A stretch of 64,000 nucleotides of DNA from NCBI GenBank assembly GCA_016839815.1, contig JAEOTM010000145.1, positions 1 through 64,000 of the forward strand, read 5' to 3'. The DNA is from Candidatus Hodarchaeota archaeon (GTDB taxonomy: Archaea; Asgardarchaeota; Heimdallarchaeia; Hodarchaeales; Hodarchaeaceae). A program made the translations under genes and the position numbers. Below the pieces are notes generated by a model. That model saw nothing but the letters and a program-made list of their open reading frames with translations, was not told where the DNA came from and did not search any database. This document shows positions 1 through 8,883 of this stretch, in pieces (the stretch's first letter is position 1; every line of letters begins with the position of its first letter).

Positions 1-1104
1 CAATCTTTTTGGCATCCCATACTGCGTATTGGAGTTATTTGGACATGTTCTAGCATTATGGAAAAATACTCCATCAATATTAAACTCATCTATCATATTT
101 TTCAAGTATTTTATCTTACTAGCTTCGGATTGGTTAATGAAAAGTTTCGTGTAAGCTCTAGCCATGCTTGAAAAGGGTTCATTCCGATTGAAATCGGAAA
201 ATATCCAACTATTGCAGTATGTAGATGCAACCACGCTTGTTTGTAGATCATATAACTGATCTGAAAGAGCCCGTAATTTCCCCCAAATTGGCATACCTTC
301 CCAGTAAATTCGAAATTTCTCGTTCTCTACTGCAGAAATCCTTTCATCGATTCGAGTTTCAATTTCTTTCTTGAGCATCTTGTAATAGTCAACGGCAATT
401 TGGTTCCCTCTAAGAATAACCGCTGGTAACATATGGATGCATCCATCAAAAAATGTTATGGGAGAAGGGATGGTTGCTGCTGTCCTTAACACATCTAACC
501 AAAGATTACTACAATCATGTGAAAGTTGTAAAATCTCTTGAAGTCTGTTCTTATCAAAAGCCTGATCTGTTACATCTTCTAGAGATATAGTCATTTCCTT
601 CATTTGTTCTGTCACTGTGTCAATATGACTTTGTTTGAGTTCATTTACAAAACCTGGTGAATTAATTCCAAAAATCGGAACATTGAATTCATTCGCATAA
701 AAAGAAAACCAATCCTGAACATCTCTACATTGATTAGTATTGAATATTAAAACATCAGGTTTAGGAATCTCTTTTATTCCATACGCTTTTGTAAAAGGTG
801 TTTCATTCTTCAAATAAGCTCCTATATCACTGGTGAGATAACTACAGATCTCAGGGGAGTAACCTTGAGCAACTGAAGTAGGAATATAATCATTTGCGGT
901 ACGACTAGCTCCTAGCATTGCAGCATGATTTTCAGGATAATAAACTAAAAAACCCATCGCTAAAAGTAGCTCTGCAGGGCCTACACTCGAACACCAAGCA
1001 ATTTTTTTGTTGGAATTAGTTGATGCTTCTTCTAATTCTTTGTAATAAGATGTTGCGATTTTCTTTAACTCTTGAGTCGATTTTAAGGGTGGCGTTTTCA
1101 CCAT
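1..1104 (-). CDS. 2-hydroxyacyl-CoA dehydratase (HgdB/BcrC-like) subunit, 3' end cut by the window edge
   Basis: The minus-strand frame is open from an ATG at 1104 to the window edge (368 codons, no stop). The translation begins MVKTPPLKSTQELKKIA and contains the family's CSSVGPAELLLAMGF, FNTNQCRD and HNARTCPNNSN stretches, the last two carrying cysteines expected to bind the iron-sulfur cluster. Proteins of the HgdB/BcrC/BadD family form the catalytic dimer that removes water from 2-hydroxyacyl-CoA, or reduces benzoyl-CoA, after electron transfer from an ATP-dependent activator. No activator gene is visible here. Adjacent acyl-CoA genes (enoyl-CoA hydratase, hexapeptide protein) fit a fermentative or amino-acid-derived acyl-CoA pathway. 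The family assignment is solid; the substrate is unknown. The C-terminal part lies outside the window. Confidence 0.85.
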   Translation of the reverse strand, partial: MVKTPPLKSTQELKKIATSYYKELEEASTNSNKKIAWCSSVGPAELLLAMGFLVYYPENHAAMLGASRTANDYIPTSVAQGYSPEICSYLTSDIGAYLKNETPFTKAYGIKEIPKPDVLIFNTNQCRDVQDWFSFYANEFNVPIFGINSPGFVNELKQSHIDTVTEQMKEMTISLEDVTDQAFDKNRLQEILQLSHDCSNLWLDVLRTAATIPSPITFFDGCIHMLPAVILRGNQIAVDYYKMLKKEIETRIDERISAVENEKFRIYWEGMPIWGKLRALSDQLYDLQTSVVASTYCNSWIFSDFNRNEPFSSMARAYTKLFINQSEASKIKYLKNMIDEFNIDGVFFHNARTCPNNSNTQYGMPKRL

Positions 1105-1208
1105 TTTAATCAAATTTCCATGAAAATGTAATAATATCCTTGAATTTTAAACTAGATATTTTTTCTTTATCTTCTAGGCTTTGAAGACCTAAATATTAAT
1201 GAAGACTT

Positions 1209-1730
1209 TTAAAGCTGTTTAAGGCTATCAATGTACCTTCTTGGTAATGTTTGATAAAGTTTGGTGGCTATCCAACTGCTTTCTCGCTGTTCATCAGATA
1301 TTTTACCTATAATTTTACCTGGAACTCCTATAACGAGACTATTAGCTTCAATCACTTTTCTACGAGGAATAACACATCCCTCACCGATAATACACTCATC
1401 ACCTATCTTAACCCAATTTCCAATTACAGCATTCATACCAATAAGGACATGGACACCCAATTCTGCTTGATGAACTACTGCATTGTGCCCGATGTGGCAA
1501 TTCTTCCCTAATAGTGTCTTTTCATTCGGAATAGAATGTAAAGTGCAATTATCCTGAATGTTTGATCCATCACCAATTTCAATAACACCCCAATCACCTC
1601 TGATCACCGCGTTTGGGCCAATAAAGCAGTTCTTTCCAATTTTTACATCCCCAATTACAACAGCTGACGGAAAAACATAAGCTGACTTAGCTATTTTTGG
1701 TTTTTTTCCTTCAAATTCATATAAAACCAT
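1209..1730 (-). CDS. Gamma-carbonic-anhydrase-like hexapeptide-repeat protein (PaaY/CaiE/YrdA type)
   Basis: The protein has about 173 residues built from left-handed beta-helix hexapeptide repeats (IGDVKIGKNCFIGPNAVI and similar). The three histidines that bind zinc in gamma-carbonic anhydrases appear to be present, in TLHS, IGHNAVVH and its final His. The start chosen is the ATG of MVLYEFEG because a GGTGG Shine-Dalgarno lies five bases before it; an in-frame ATG 24 bases upstream is possible. PaaY and CaiE relatives sit beside acyl-CoA pathways and often act as thioesterases, which fits the divergent enoyl-CoA hydratase next door. Whether it is a carbonic anhydrase, a thioesterase or an assembly protein cannot be decided from sequence. 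Confidence 0.85.
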   Translation of the reverse strand: MVLYEFEGKKPKIAKSAYVFPSAVVIGDVKIGKNCFIGPNAVIRGDWGVIEIGDGSNIQDNCTLHSIPNEKTLLGKNCHIGHNAVVHQAELGVHVLIGMNAVIGNWVKIGDECIIGEGCVIPRRKVIEANSLVIGVPGKIIGKISDEQRESSWIATKLYQTLPRRYIDSLKQL

Positions 1731-1841
1731 TTTTACCACCATTAATGATTGCAAATCATTATTCCCATTATAAAAATAAGTTCGTTCCAGTAAGGATTAT
1801 TTATTAATCCTTTCTTACTGAACATCTGTGGTGAATCATAC

Positions 1842-2618
1842 ATGTTGAAAAACGTTTCTCTTGAAACTATTTCAGAAGGAATCGCTAAAATTACTTTTAT
1901 TCGTGAAAAAGCTCTTAATGCAATTAATGTTGACACTCTCAAAGAATTAAAACAAGTCATTAACCAATTAGAAGAAAACAAAGAAGAATTTCGAGTATTA
2001 ATTTTTAAAGGAAAAGGAAGAGCTTTCGTAGCTGGTGCAGATATAAAAGAATTCCAAGGAAAATCTATTGCTGAAGTTAAAGCTTTCACAATCCAATTCC
2101 AACAAATTATTACCAGGATAGAAATGCTACCTATCATAACGATAGCTGCTGTTAATGGTTTTGCCTTTGGAGCGGGATGTGAGCTAGCTATGGCTTGTGA
2201 TTTAAGAATTGCATCCACAAAAGCAGTTTTTGGCCAACCAGAGATAAAATTAGGCATAATTCCAGGTGCAGGCGGAACTCAACGTCTTCCTAGGCTTATA
2301 GGTAAAACACGAGCTAAAGAGATGATTCTCTTAGGTGATAACATTAGTGCGGAAGAAGCAATGAAAATTGGTCTTGTGAATAAAATCGTTGAACCAGAAG
2401 ATCTCGATTCCGCCGTTGATAAAGTTGTAGAACGATTAGTTTCTGGACCACGATTCGCTCTATCACAAGCTAAAGAAGCTATTGATCGTGGAACAGAAAT
2501 GTCATGGTTTGATGCAATTCAAATGGAAGCGAACCTTTGCACACTTTGTTTTACACATCAAGATGTTCAAGAAGGTATAAATGCCTTTCTTGAAAAAAGA
2601 AAACCCAATTTCGAATGA
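1842..2618 (+). CDS. Enoyl-CoA hydratase / crotonase family protein
   Basis: At 258 residues it has the usual length of crotonase. The oxyanion-hole segment GRAFVAGADIKEF lies near residue 60. Both catalytic glutamates of true hydratases are present, E114 in GAGCELAMACD and E134 in FGQPEIKLGIIPGAGGTQRL, with the same 20-residue spacing as Glu144/Glu164 in rat mitochondrial hydratase. It is therefore likely to hydrate short-chain 2-enoyl-CoA to 3-hydroxyacyl-CoA (crotonyl-CoA is typical). It is divergent from the hexapeptide protein, with about 110 bases between starts. A downstream gap of about 275 bases holds nothing recognised. Confidence 0.92.
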   Translation: MLKNVSLETISEGIAKITFIREKALNAINVDTLKELKQVINQLEENKEEFRVLIFKGKGRAFVAGADIKEFQGKSIAEVKAFTIQFQQIITRIEMLPIITIAAVNGFAFGAGCELAMACDLRIASTKAVFGQPEIKLGIIPGAGGTQRLPRLIGKTRAKEMILLGDNISAEEAMKIGLVNKIVEPEDLDSAVDKVVERLVSGPRFALSQAKEAIDRGTEMSWFDAIQMEANLCTLCFTHQDVQEGINAFLEKRKPNFE

Positions 2619-2894
2619 AAAAGTTTTTCAAACTTAAAAATCATTAGATATCTCAAACAGTAAGCAAGTGTCGTACAACTCTGCCTTTATAGAATTACAT
2701 TAATAGACTAGGTTTTTCCCAGTCATTTCCATTCTGAACTCTATATTTCACACTGTACGTGCGATTTTCCTGCTTTTCCAACGTTTTCAATTACTTTAAA
2801 TAATCCGTCTGGTAATTCAACTGGAACATTTCATCTTTGGTCGGGAAATGAAATAAAAAACGAGCTCCAGCTCACTGTCTCCACCCTTTTCTTA

Positions 2895-4022
2895 TCATAT
2901 ATTCTTCATTAAATCTCTTCTGATTATCTCTGAACTGCGGTAACTCTCCCAGAGTGCCAAGAATTGTTTAAGAGATTGGTCATTCTCATAGATTTTCTCC
3001 CGTGCTACTTGCTTTTTCTTTAACATCTCAAGAAAGGCTTTTTCCAATGTGGCTTCATAATAGTGGCTTTGTTTCTCCAGAAGATCTTTTTGTTCACACT
3101 TTTTGATGGTCTTAATCGCGATTTGACCTGACTGAAGGGCATAAGGAATTCCTTTTCCACTTATAGGATCCACAAAGCCTCCTGCGTCCCCAATTGCGTA
3201 TACATTCTCGTGATAAATCTGTGAACGAATACCTACGGGAATTAAGTGAGCTTTAAAGCGGGTTAGTGGTGCCTCCTGTACCATGGTTCTGACCAAGGGG
3301 AGTTTATGGAGTTTTTTAAACTCCTGTTTTGCATGTTTTACTCTTGATAGTTGATTTCCCCACCCTACTGTGAGTTCCTGGTTTTTTGGAAATAACCATC
3401 CATACCCTAGTTGACTGAGCTGCTTGACACTAAAAAACAAGTGTAGACTATCCTTGCCTAGCCATTGGGTAATTTTTTGGTTTGTAACTTTCCGCTCCTC
3501 AGTAATGGTTATGATTATATCTTCAGATGCAATACGTGGCCATTTGAGTTGTTTCAGTGTGGGTGATGTTACTCCATCCGCTGCAAGTATATATTTTCCC
3601 TGATACTTACCTTTGGGTGTGAATACTGTATAATTTTCCCCCTGTCTTTTTAGGTCTACCACTGCTTCATTTTCTTTAATTATTCCTCCCTGATCCTTAA
3701 GTTGATCTACTAGAAATTTATCAAATACACTTCGCCAGACGACAGCTCCCTTTCCTTTCTTCGTATAGTTTTCTCCATCGAGGTGGTGTAGTTCTAAGGT
3801 TTCGACTACCCGTTCAATTTTGTCTTCTGGGTAAGCTAGTTTTTCTACCAACTTCCAATCCATGGCCCCACCACAGGCTTTATATCGTCCTTTTGGTTCT
3901 AGTGTAGCTTTTTCAATCAGACACACTGAGTAACCATTCTCTAGTGCATGGATAGCGGCTCCTGCTCCTCCTGGGCCAGCCCCTATAGCTATTATATCAA
4001 AACAGTTTGAAGACTCTGTCAT
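2895..4022 (-). CDS. Geranylgeranyl reductase family FAD-dependent oxidoreductase
   Basis: The N-terminal Rossmann FAD motif DIIAIGAGPGGAG (residues 9-21) is followed by the GGR-family CGGAMDWK segment near residue 50 and a second FAD motif, YAIGDAGGFVDPISGKGI, near residue 280. Archaeal members saturate the isoprenoid chains of membrane lipids or precursors; others act on menaquinone or chlorophyll precursors, so the substrate is inferred. The start at 4022 (MTESSNCF) follows a GAGAG sequence and removes a non-conserved 16-residue extension beginning at 4070. The gene follows the zinc-ribbon membrane protein on the same strand by about 50 bases, so co-transcription is plausible. Confidence 0.85.
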   Translation of the reverse strand: MTESSNCFDIIAIGAGPGGAGAAIHALENGYSVCLIEKATLEPKGRYKACGGAMDWKLVEKLAYPEDKIERVVETLELHHLDGENYTKKGKGAVVWRSVFDKFLVDQLKDQGGIIKENEAVVDLKRQGENYTVFTPKGKYQGKYILAADGVTSPTLKQLKWPRIASEDIIITITEERKVTNQKITQWLGKDSLHLFFSVKQLSQLGYGWLFPKNQELTVGWGNQLSRVKHAKQEFKKLHKLPLVRTMVQEAPLTRFKAHLIPVGIRSQIYHENVYAIGDAGGFVDPISGKGIPYALQSGQIAIKTIKKCEQKDLLEKQSHYYEATLEKAFLEMLKKKQVAREKIYENDQSLKQFLALWESYRSSEIIRRDLMKNI

Positions 4023-4072
4023 TTCTCTCTCAATAAATAGTTCTATGAAGGTTATAAAAACACAAGTCACTT

Positions 4073-4930
4073 TTATTTTTCATTCTTTTGAGTTGTCTTC
4101 CAATTATAGTGATGAGCAATTTGGGTAAATAAAGTTAAGATTCCAGGAAGACGTTCTCTAACCCATACAAGCCTTGAATATTCGTTTTGATCAGCTTGAT
4201 TTGCTAGGGCCATCATTTCTGCATACATGGGTGTGAGTTTATCCCTGACTGAAATGTATTCGAGAGAGTCAAGTTTCTTTAATACCAGTTCCTGATTCTT
4301 CTCTTTGAATGCTTGTAGACATTCATTTAAGAGCTGTTTATGCTGCTCTGGGGTGGATTTTTGATTGATTTCCCGCTCAATCACCTGTAACAATGAAGGA
4401 ATCCCCACTGGGGTCGGCTCAGCTGCTTTTTCCATGTGTTGGCTAGCTTTTTTTAATTTAACTTCCTTTTCAACATGTAAAACCACTCTCTTAACACGAC
4501 GTGCAAACAAGACATTAATTAATTTGTGAATCTGATATAATATAATTCCTAGTACAATTGAACCAACAATCAATCCTACTCCTAACTGTGGATCATCTTT
4601 ACCCATCGTAACACTCGCCAAAAATAATCCTACCACCAAGAGAACTGAAATGATTTTGTAAGGGATTAATACTCTTCTTGAAATTCTTGTTAATCTCTCT
4701 AAGCCTACACTTTGGGTCTCGGTCAAAGAATCATAACATCGATTACATACTCTAGCTCTCGTTACTCCTCTATTACACTTTTTACACGGTTTCCCTCCAC
4801 ACCGTATACAGATGAGTGGTTCAATATCTTTCTCTTTGGGCTTGGAGTCAAATGTTTCCCTTACCCGTTTTCTACAATCACAACACAAGTAGTCAATATA
4901 ATAGGTTGTAACCTTAACTATTTTGATCAT
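4073..4930 (-). CDS. Zinc-ribbon membrane protein of unknown function
   Basis: The 285-residue protein starts with a cysteine-rich region: CCDCRKRV, then CIRCGGKPCKKC and CNRC, giving four CxxC-like pairs in the first 70 residues and probably one or two zinc ribbons. Two hydrophobic segments follow (about residues 90-107 and 115-135), then a basic stretch and a helical, charged C-terminal domain. It looks like a membrane-anchored protein with both the zinc domain and the C-terminal domain in the cytoplasm. I do not recognise the family. It may be co-transcribed with the geranylgeranyl reductase downstream. Confidence 0.7.
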   Translation of the reverse strand: MIKIVKVTTYYIDYLCCDCRKRVRETFDSKPKEKDIEPLICIRCGGKPCKKCNRGVTRARVCNRCYDSLTETQSVGLERLTRISRRVLIPYKIISVLLVVGLFLASVTMGKDDPQLGVGLIVGSIVLGIILYQIHKLINVLFARRVKRVVLHVEKEVKLKKASQHMEKAAEPTPVGIPSLLQVIEREINQKSTPEQHKQLLNECLQAFKEKNQELVLKKLDSLEYISVRDKLTPMYAEMMALANQADQNEYSRLVWVRERLPGILTLFTQIAHHYNWKTTQKNEK

Positions 4931-5122
4931 TCCTCGTACCGAGTAGTAATACCGTTTTAATTTTCAACTTACCAAATAAGGATTTCGATGTTGTTTTGCG
5001 TTAAAAAATTGGATTGGCTTATTTCCACAAACTTGCTTGAGAGAGAGAGCTGATCTTAAATATCTGAATTATTTCAGGTTTTAACCACTTGAAGTCTTAG
5101 AATAAGCATAGGGGTTTAGAAC

Positions 5123-5401
5123 ATGGGTTTGAAAAGAAAACTACTGATAGGGTTATTCATTGTTGGCTTTATTGTTGGATTCATCCTTTTTCTTGACGAA
5201 ATTCGTATTATTCCATTTTTGGAAGGATTAAAACCTTTTTTAGATGATATTGGTTTTCCTGAACGAATTTTACCAGATTTGAGTGAATTTCATATTGCGG
5301 GTATCCATCATTGGATGTTTGGAGTTCTTTTAATGTTTGGTTGTGGCTTTGGATTGATATATACTATCAAAAACGTTGAAAGTTACGATTACTTCTCCTA
5401 G
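5123..5401 (+). CDS. Small two-TM membrane protein
   Basis: The 92-residue protein has an N-terminal membrane helix (about residues 8-25) and a second near residues 65-82, joined by a loop rich in Pro and acidic residues. The start ATG follows a GGGG sequence at normal distance. It precedes a second membrane protein by 15 bases on the same strand, so the two are probably one transcript. No family was recognised. Clean start, codon use like its neighbours and tight packing argue for a real gene. Confidence 0.6.
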   Translation: MGLKRKLLIGLFIVGFIVGFILFLDEIRIIPFLEGLKPFLDDIGFPERILPDLSEFHIAGIHHWMFGVLLMFGCGFGLIYTIKNVESYDYFS

Positions 5402-5416
5402 ATTTTCCTGATTCCG

Positions 5417-5914
5417 ATGATCCTCACCACGATTTTGATGAATGGTCTTTTTTACACCTTAATTTGTGCTGTCTATTTACTTATTATTATGGTGACTTTC
5501 AATCCCAGAATTTGGGGTTATCAAGATTATCCAGACCGAGTCAAGGAAAAAGTAGCTCCTCAATCTCGTAAAGAAAGAGGGATTGCTGGTCTCATTAGTT
5601 TCCCATGGTTTCTTTTCCTCCTCGCGTATCCGTTGATATCGACTGTCTTATTGGAACGAGATCTTGGGGGGGACATTCGATTTGAAGTTGCTTTTCTGAA
5701 TATCTTCTTTATGGTTTTTTTATTTTTTCTCGTTGATTTAGTGCTTTTAGACTGGTTGATCATCAGTAAAATTACTCCTAACTTTGTAATTATTGAGGGT
5801 ACCACTTCTGATGATTACAAGGATTTTTCTTCTCATTACAAAGGGCATTTTTTTGCCTTTCTTCCTTTAATATTTGTATGTGGTCTTTTAGCATTACTTA
5901 TTGTGATTTTTTAA
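5417..5914 (+). CDS. Multi-TM membrane protein of unknown function
   Basis: The 165-residue protein has four or five hydrophobic helices and short polar loops, including QDYPDRVKEKVAPQSRKERG after the first helix. This loop and the topology resemble uncharacterised archaeal membrane proteins, but no named family can be given. It sits 15 bases after another small membrane protein. Its stop is 11 bases from the end of the converging ICMT-like gene, leaving almost no room for separate terminators. Confidence 0.65.
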   Translation: MILTTILMNGLFYTLICAVYLLIIMVTFNPRIWGYQDYPDRVKEKVAPQSRKERGIAGLISFPWFLFLLAYPLISTVLLERDLGGDIRFEVAFLNIFFMVFLFFLVDLVLLDWLIISKITPNFVIIEGTTSDDYKDFSSHYKGHFFAFLPLIFVCGLLALLIVIF

Positions 5915-5925
5915 GTAACGGGGCC

Positions 5926-7017
5926 TTATCTGGGAGAAAAATCTTGCATTGGATACAACAATATCAAGATAACCGATAAAATCACCGCTATCCCCCCATA
6001 TACTACGAGAATGACCAGAATTTCCCTGTTCCGAGTAGGCCATTCCTTTTTGATAAAAACTAGATTTACTCGACTAAACATTGTGCGAATTTGTTTGGGC
6101 AATGGAAAAAGTACTGACGTTTGTTGCTGGTATGTTTTATATTGGCCTTCGTATTTCTCTATCAGTTTATTTTCATCCTGAAAGATAATAGCTATTATGA
6201 ACAAACTAAATAACAGCATAAAAGTGCTTGGGGGGGTAATTGGTGACCAAAATTTTCCCACTGCGAGAAAGAATGATTCCCCCCAAGTAATTAGCAGAAT
6301 ACCAAGATATTGGGGATGTCGTGAATACTTGTAGATCCAAAAATCAATCAAGTCTACGCTATTGAATTTCCCATACAACCAGGTAATTGTTCCGCATAAG
6401 AAGAAAAATACACCTAGCACCAGAATAGTCATCGGATAAGCTAGGATCATGCTTTTAAGTAAACCCTCTAGCGGTTCTGGCATGAAACCAAGTATGTTTA
6501 ATCCTAGGATAGTTGGGGCGTAGATTATTTCTCCCAGTCTGAGAAGTTCAGGTGAGAGTTCAAAAAACGGTTGCCAGAGCACTGTAAGGATTCCTGCACC
6601 CGAAAAAAAGTACATCTTGAATGCAAATTGACTGAATGTAGGTATATGGAGGAGTATGCTCCCGAATACTGAAATTTTATACTTTTGAATCACAAACCCG
6701 ACTATAATTATCAGAAAAAGTAAAATAAGTATTAATAACCCGATTTCTTGAAACGTCTCTAATAATTGGAGATACTCATTTTGGATTTCAATCCAGTCGT
6801 TGTCACTTCTATCTTGACCAATAATCCATGGATCAAACATTACATGATCTAGAAAGTACCTACCTACCATCGTGGCTAGTATTATTGATGTAAATACAAG
6901 GCTGATGGTTAGGATCAGTGATAAACCCAATGTACTCCCTATAATTATGTATTTCCGGATTGTTGGGAGTGTGTTTTGATAATCCATAGAACCTTGTTCA
7001 GAATTTTCCATTTTCAT
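5926..7017 (-). CDS. Isoprenylcysteine carboxylmethyltransferase (ICMT/PEMT)-like membrane methyltransferase
   Basis: The C-terminal third carries the hallmark of the ICMT/PEMT/NnrU superfamily: YSRHPQYLGILLITWG near residue 235, and the ENKLIEKYEGQYKTYQQQTSVL region where members have a Glu followed by a YxxY segment. These residues bind S-adenosylmethionine and the prenylated or lipid substrate. At 363 residues it is longer than a minimal family member (about 190), with extra N-terminal membrane helices and an extracytoplasmic acidic loop, so it is a fusion or extended form. A second, minimal relative lies at 36375-36953. The methyl acceptor is unknown (protein, lipid or small molecule). 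The gene directly downstream of it in transcription order is convergent, not co-transcribed. Confidence 0.75.
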   Translation of the reverse strand: MKMENSEQGSMDYQNTLPTIRKYIIIGSTLGLSLILTISLVFTSIILATMVGRYFLDHVMFDPWIIGQDRSDNDWIEIQNEYLQLLETFQEIGLLILILLFLIIIVGFVIQKYKISVFGSILLHIPTFSQFAFKMYFFSGAGILTVLWQPFFELSPELLRLGEIIYAPTILGLNILGFMPEPLEGLLKSMILAYPMTILVLGVFFFLCGTITWLYGKFNSVDLIDFWIYKYSRHPQYLGILLITWGESFFLAVGKFWSPITPPSTFMLLFSLFIIAIIFQDENKLIEKYEGQYKTYQQQTSVLFPLPKQIRTMFSRVNLVFIKKEWPTRNREILVILVVYGGIAVILSVILILLYPMQDFSPR

Positions 7018-7134
7018 TTTTCCTTCTGATCGTAATAGTGCTGAAAGACTTTGATATTGAAGTTATGGTTTGGTTTTTTACGCTTATTTATTGATTCTTG
7101 ATTTTCTTAATTCTTTTGACTTCATTCCTCTTGT

Positions 7135-7713
7135 TTAATGTGGTCTATTGATATACCCTCGTAATGAGGCTCCTACAAATGCAAAAAGGGTTCCTCCAAT
7201 AAAATGGAGAAGTAAGACAGGCAAGATGGAATACAGGGGAAGCCGAGGTAGCTCAGATAAAAGCCAATATAGTCGCACACCATCCCCTGTTAAACCGTAT
7301 ATCACGACTAATATGACAGATGTGACTAATATTGTTAAAATAACCCCTAGATATGAGAGGAGTGTTATCGTCTCTCCTGTTTTCCGATCCTGGGTGATAA
7401 ATGCGGTAAGGAATGCGGTTACGCTCAGAGCTACTAGAATGATTACGATAGGTAAAGGCATGGGTGACTGAACAAGTGATTCCCACGGAGGAGACAGATA
7501 AAAAACATAGAGTCGGAGTATGAATACAATGTTAATTTTACTCCAAAGATTAGTTACTGTCTGATCTAGTTGAATAAGAATCAGTATAAATTGAATAAGA
7601 ATGATACTATGATATATTCCAATCCCCAGAGCCACACTTTTTCTCTTTTCTCTTAGAACTCTTCTTACTTCGTCGATATAGATACTCTGAATGTATTTTT
7701 TCGTCTCTGTCAT
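7135..7713 (-). CDS. Multi-TM membrane protein, paralogue of the 39526-40116 protein
   Basis: The 192-residue protein has a cytoplasmic amphipathic N-terminus (about 25 residues) and about five membrane helices. It clearly resembles the protein at 39526-40116: the pairs SVTAFLTAFIT/SVTAFVSALLT, YLSPPWES/FISPTWFS and SYLGVILTIL/SYLGVLLFIL align in the same order. The overall pattern recalls Yip1-type membrane proteins, but this is only a shape resemblance. It lies 118 bases upstream of the ICMT-like gene on the same strand and may be transcribed with it. Confidence 0.7.
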   Translation of the reverse strand: MTETKKYIQSIYIDEVRRVLREKRKSVALGIGIYHSIILIQFILILIQLDQTVTNLWSKINIVFILRLYVFYLSPPWESLVQSPMPLPIVIILVALSVTAFLTAFITQDRKTGETITLLSYLGVILTILVTSVILVVIYGLTGDGVRLYWLLSELPRLPLYSILPVLLLHFIGGTLFAFVGASLRGYINRPH

Positions 7714-7815
7714 GAGCTCCTTCTACCGTTTCACAATTTTAATTATTTCTCTTTATCTATATTTATATGGTATGATCAATTATTTAAAATAGGTTGAGAT
7801 TCCTTAGGGATTCCT

Positions 7816-8520
7816 GTGAGATTAAAAGCCCACTGGATTCTCCTCCTTCTTTGTTTTTCATTGTTATTAGACCAAAGTAGTGCGTACTCTCTTGTTGAAG
7901 AACAACCCACCTGGTGGGTAGAAATTGGTGATCTTCGTGCATATCTTCTTACTACTTATTATAACACCACCGCAGAGGGGAGTACTAGTCACCTAGTGAC
8001 TACTATACGAGCTATAAACGGATCAACCTATCCAGTCACTCTTGAAATCGGTACTGTTATTCAATTGAATGTTACTTCGTTTTTCGATGACATTCCTGTT
8101 GGTACAATCTTTCTTTATAATCCTGTTTTTTCTGATTGCTGGCTTTCCTTCTTCCCTCTTACTTTCATGCAAAAAACGATTGATAATGCCTCTTTTTGGC
8201 GTCAGTTCTCGGCGTATGATGTGATTGGAGATTTTGTGATTGAAAATAGTTTTCGGCAAATTGAATGTTTTGAATTTCATTATATCTATCGTAAATTCAA
8301 CTTCCACACAGGTTGGATAGAACATCTTAATCATACTCTCACCATGAGCACTACGAAGTGGTGGGAATTTGAAATTATACGAATCGATGTACCACAAACT
8401 TCCGTGTCTCCACAGCTATTTATTCCTGGTTTTATTCTTCCTTCACTCGTTTTTCTTATACTTCCCCTTTTCGGTAAGTATAAGCGGAGAAGATCCTCCC
8501 CCCCTCCTTTTTCTCCCTAG
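7816..8520 (+). CDS. Secreted, membrane-anchored surface protein
   Basis: The 234-residue protein begins at a GTG with a clear signal peptide (MRLKAHWILLLLCFSLLL, then an Ala-Tyr-Ser cleavage-like site) and ends with a membrane helix followed by a KYKRRR basic tail and a Pro-rich end. Most of the protein should therefore be outside the cell. It contains several N-glycosylation sequons (NTT, NGS, NVT, NHT). A FHTGWIEHL segment resembles the LQTGWMVSY segment in the surface protein at 38145-39464, so they may share a beta-rich domain. A TATA-like TATCTATATTTATATGG lies about 55 bases upstream. No function is assignable. Confidence 0.7.
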   Translation: MRLKAHWILLLLCFSLLLDQSSAYSLVEEQPTWWVEIGDLRAYLLTTYYNTTAEGSTSHLVTTIRAINGSTYPVTLEIGTVIQLNVTSFFDDIPVGTIFLYNPVFSDCWLSFFPLTFMQKTIDNASFWRQFSAYDVIGDFVIENSFRQIECFEFHYIYRKFNFHTGWIEHLNHTLTMSTTKWWEFEIIRIDVPQTSVSPQLFIPGFILPSLVFLILPLFGKYKRRRSSPPPFSP

Positions 8521-8621
8521 AAATTCATTCAGTTTTTCATTATTTCTTGGGTATAATAGTCACTTGAATTTCAAACGTAATATTTTTATAGCTGTAGTAC
8601 ATGTATATACCTGTGGAAAGA

Positions 8622-8852
8622 ATGGTGAATATAAGTGTACGTATCGATAAAGCACTGAAAGAGAAGATGGAACAGTTAAAAGAAGTTAACTGGAGTGAAA
8701 TTATCAGAGAGGCTATAAAAGTGCGCATTAATCAAGAAAACCAGCGAAATCTGGCAAAAGCAGTCTTAATTAATGAACAAATTCGAAAATCTGCTACTCA
8801 GGATTATGATAGTGCCTTGATTATTCGTGAATGGAGAGACACTCGTCAGTAA
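8622..8852 (+). CDS. vapB: VapB-like ribbon-helix-helix antitoxin
   Basis: The 76-residue protein begins MVNISVRIDKALKEKMEQL, which is the beta-strand and first helix of a ribbon-helix-helix DNA-binding domain; the WSEIIREAIKVRI helix follows. The C-terminal half is charged and would wrap the toxin. The start was set at the second Met because it matches the family, while an upstream ATG at 8601 would add seven residues. The PIN toxin follows 31 bases later. Such antitoxins repress their own operon and neutralise the RNase toxin. Confidence 0.85.
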   Translation: MVNISVRIDKALKEKMEQLKEVNWSEIIREAIKVRINQENQRNLAKAVLINEQIRKSATQDYDSALIIREWRDTRQ

Positions 8853-8883
8853 TCTGCTAACCACTCTTAGGACTGAGAATATT

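Noticed and set aside
1742..2257. Minus-strand 171-residue open frame across the crotonase gene
   Set aside because: Antisense to a clear, fully conserved crotonase; no ribosome site or family pattern.
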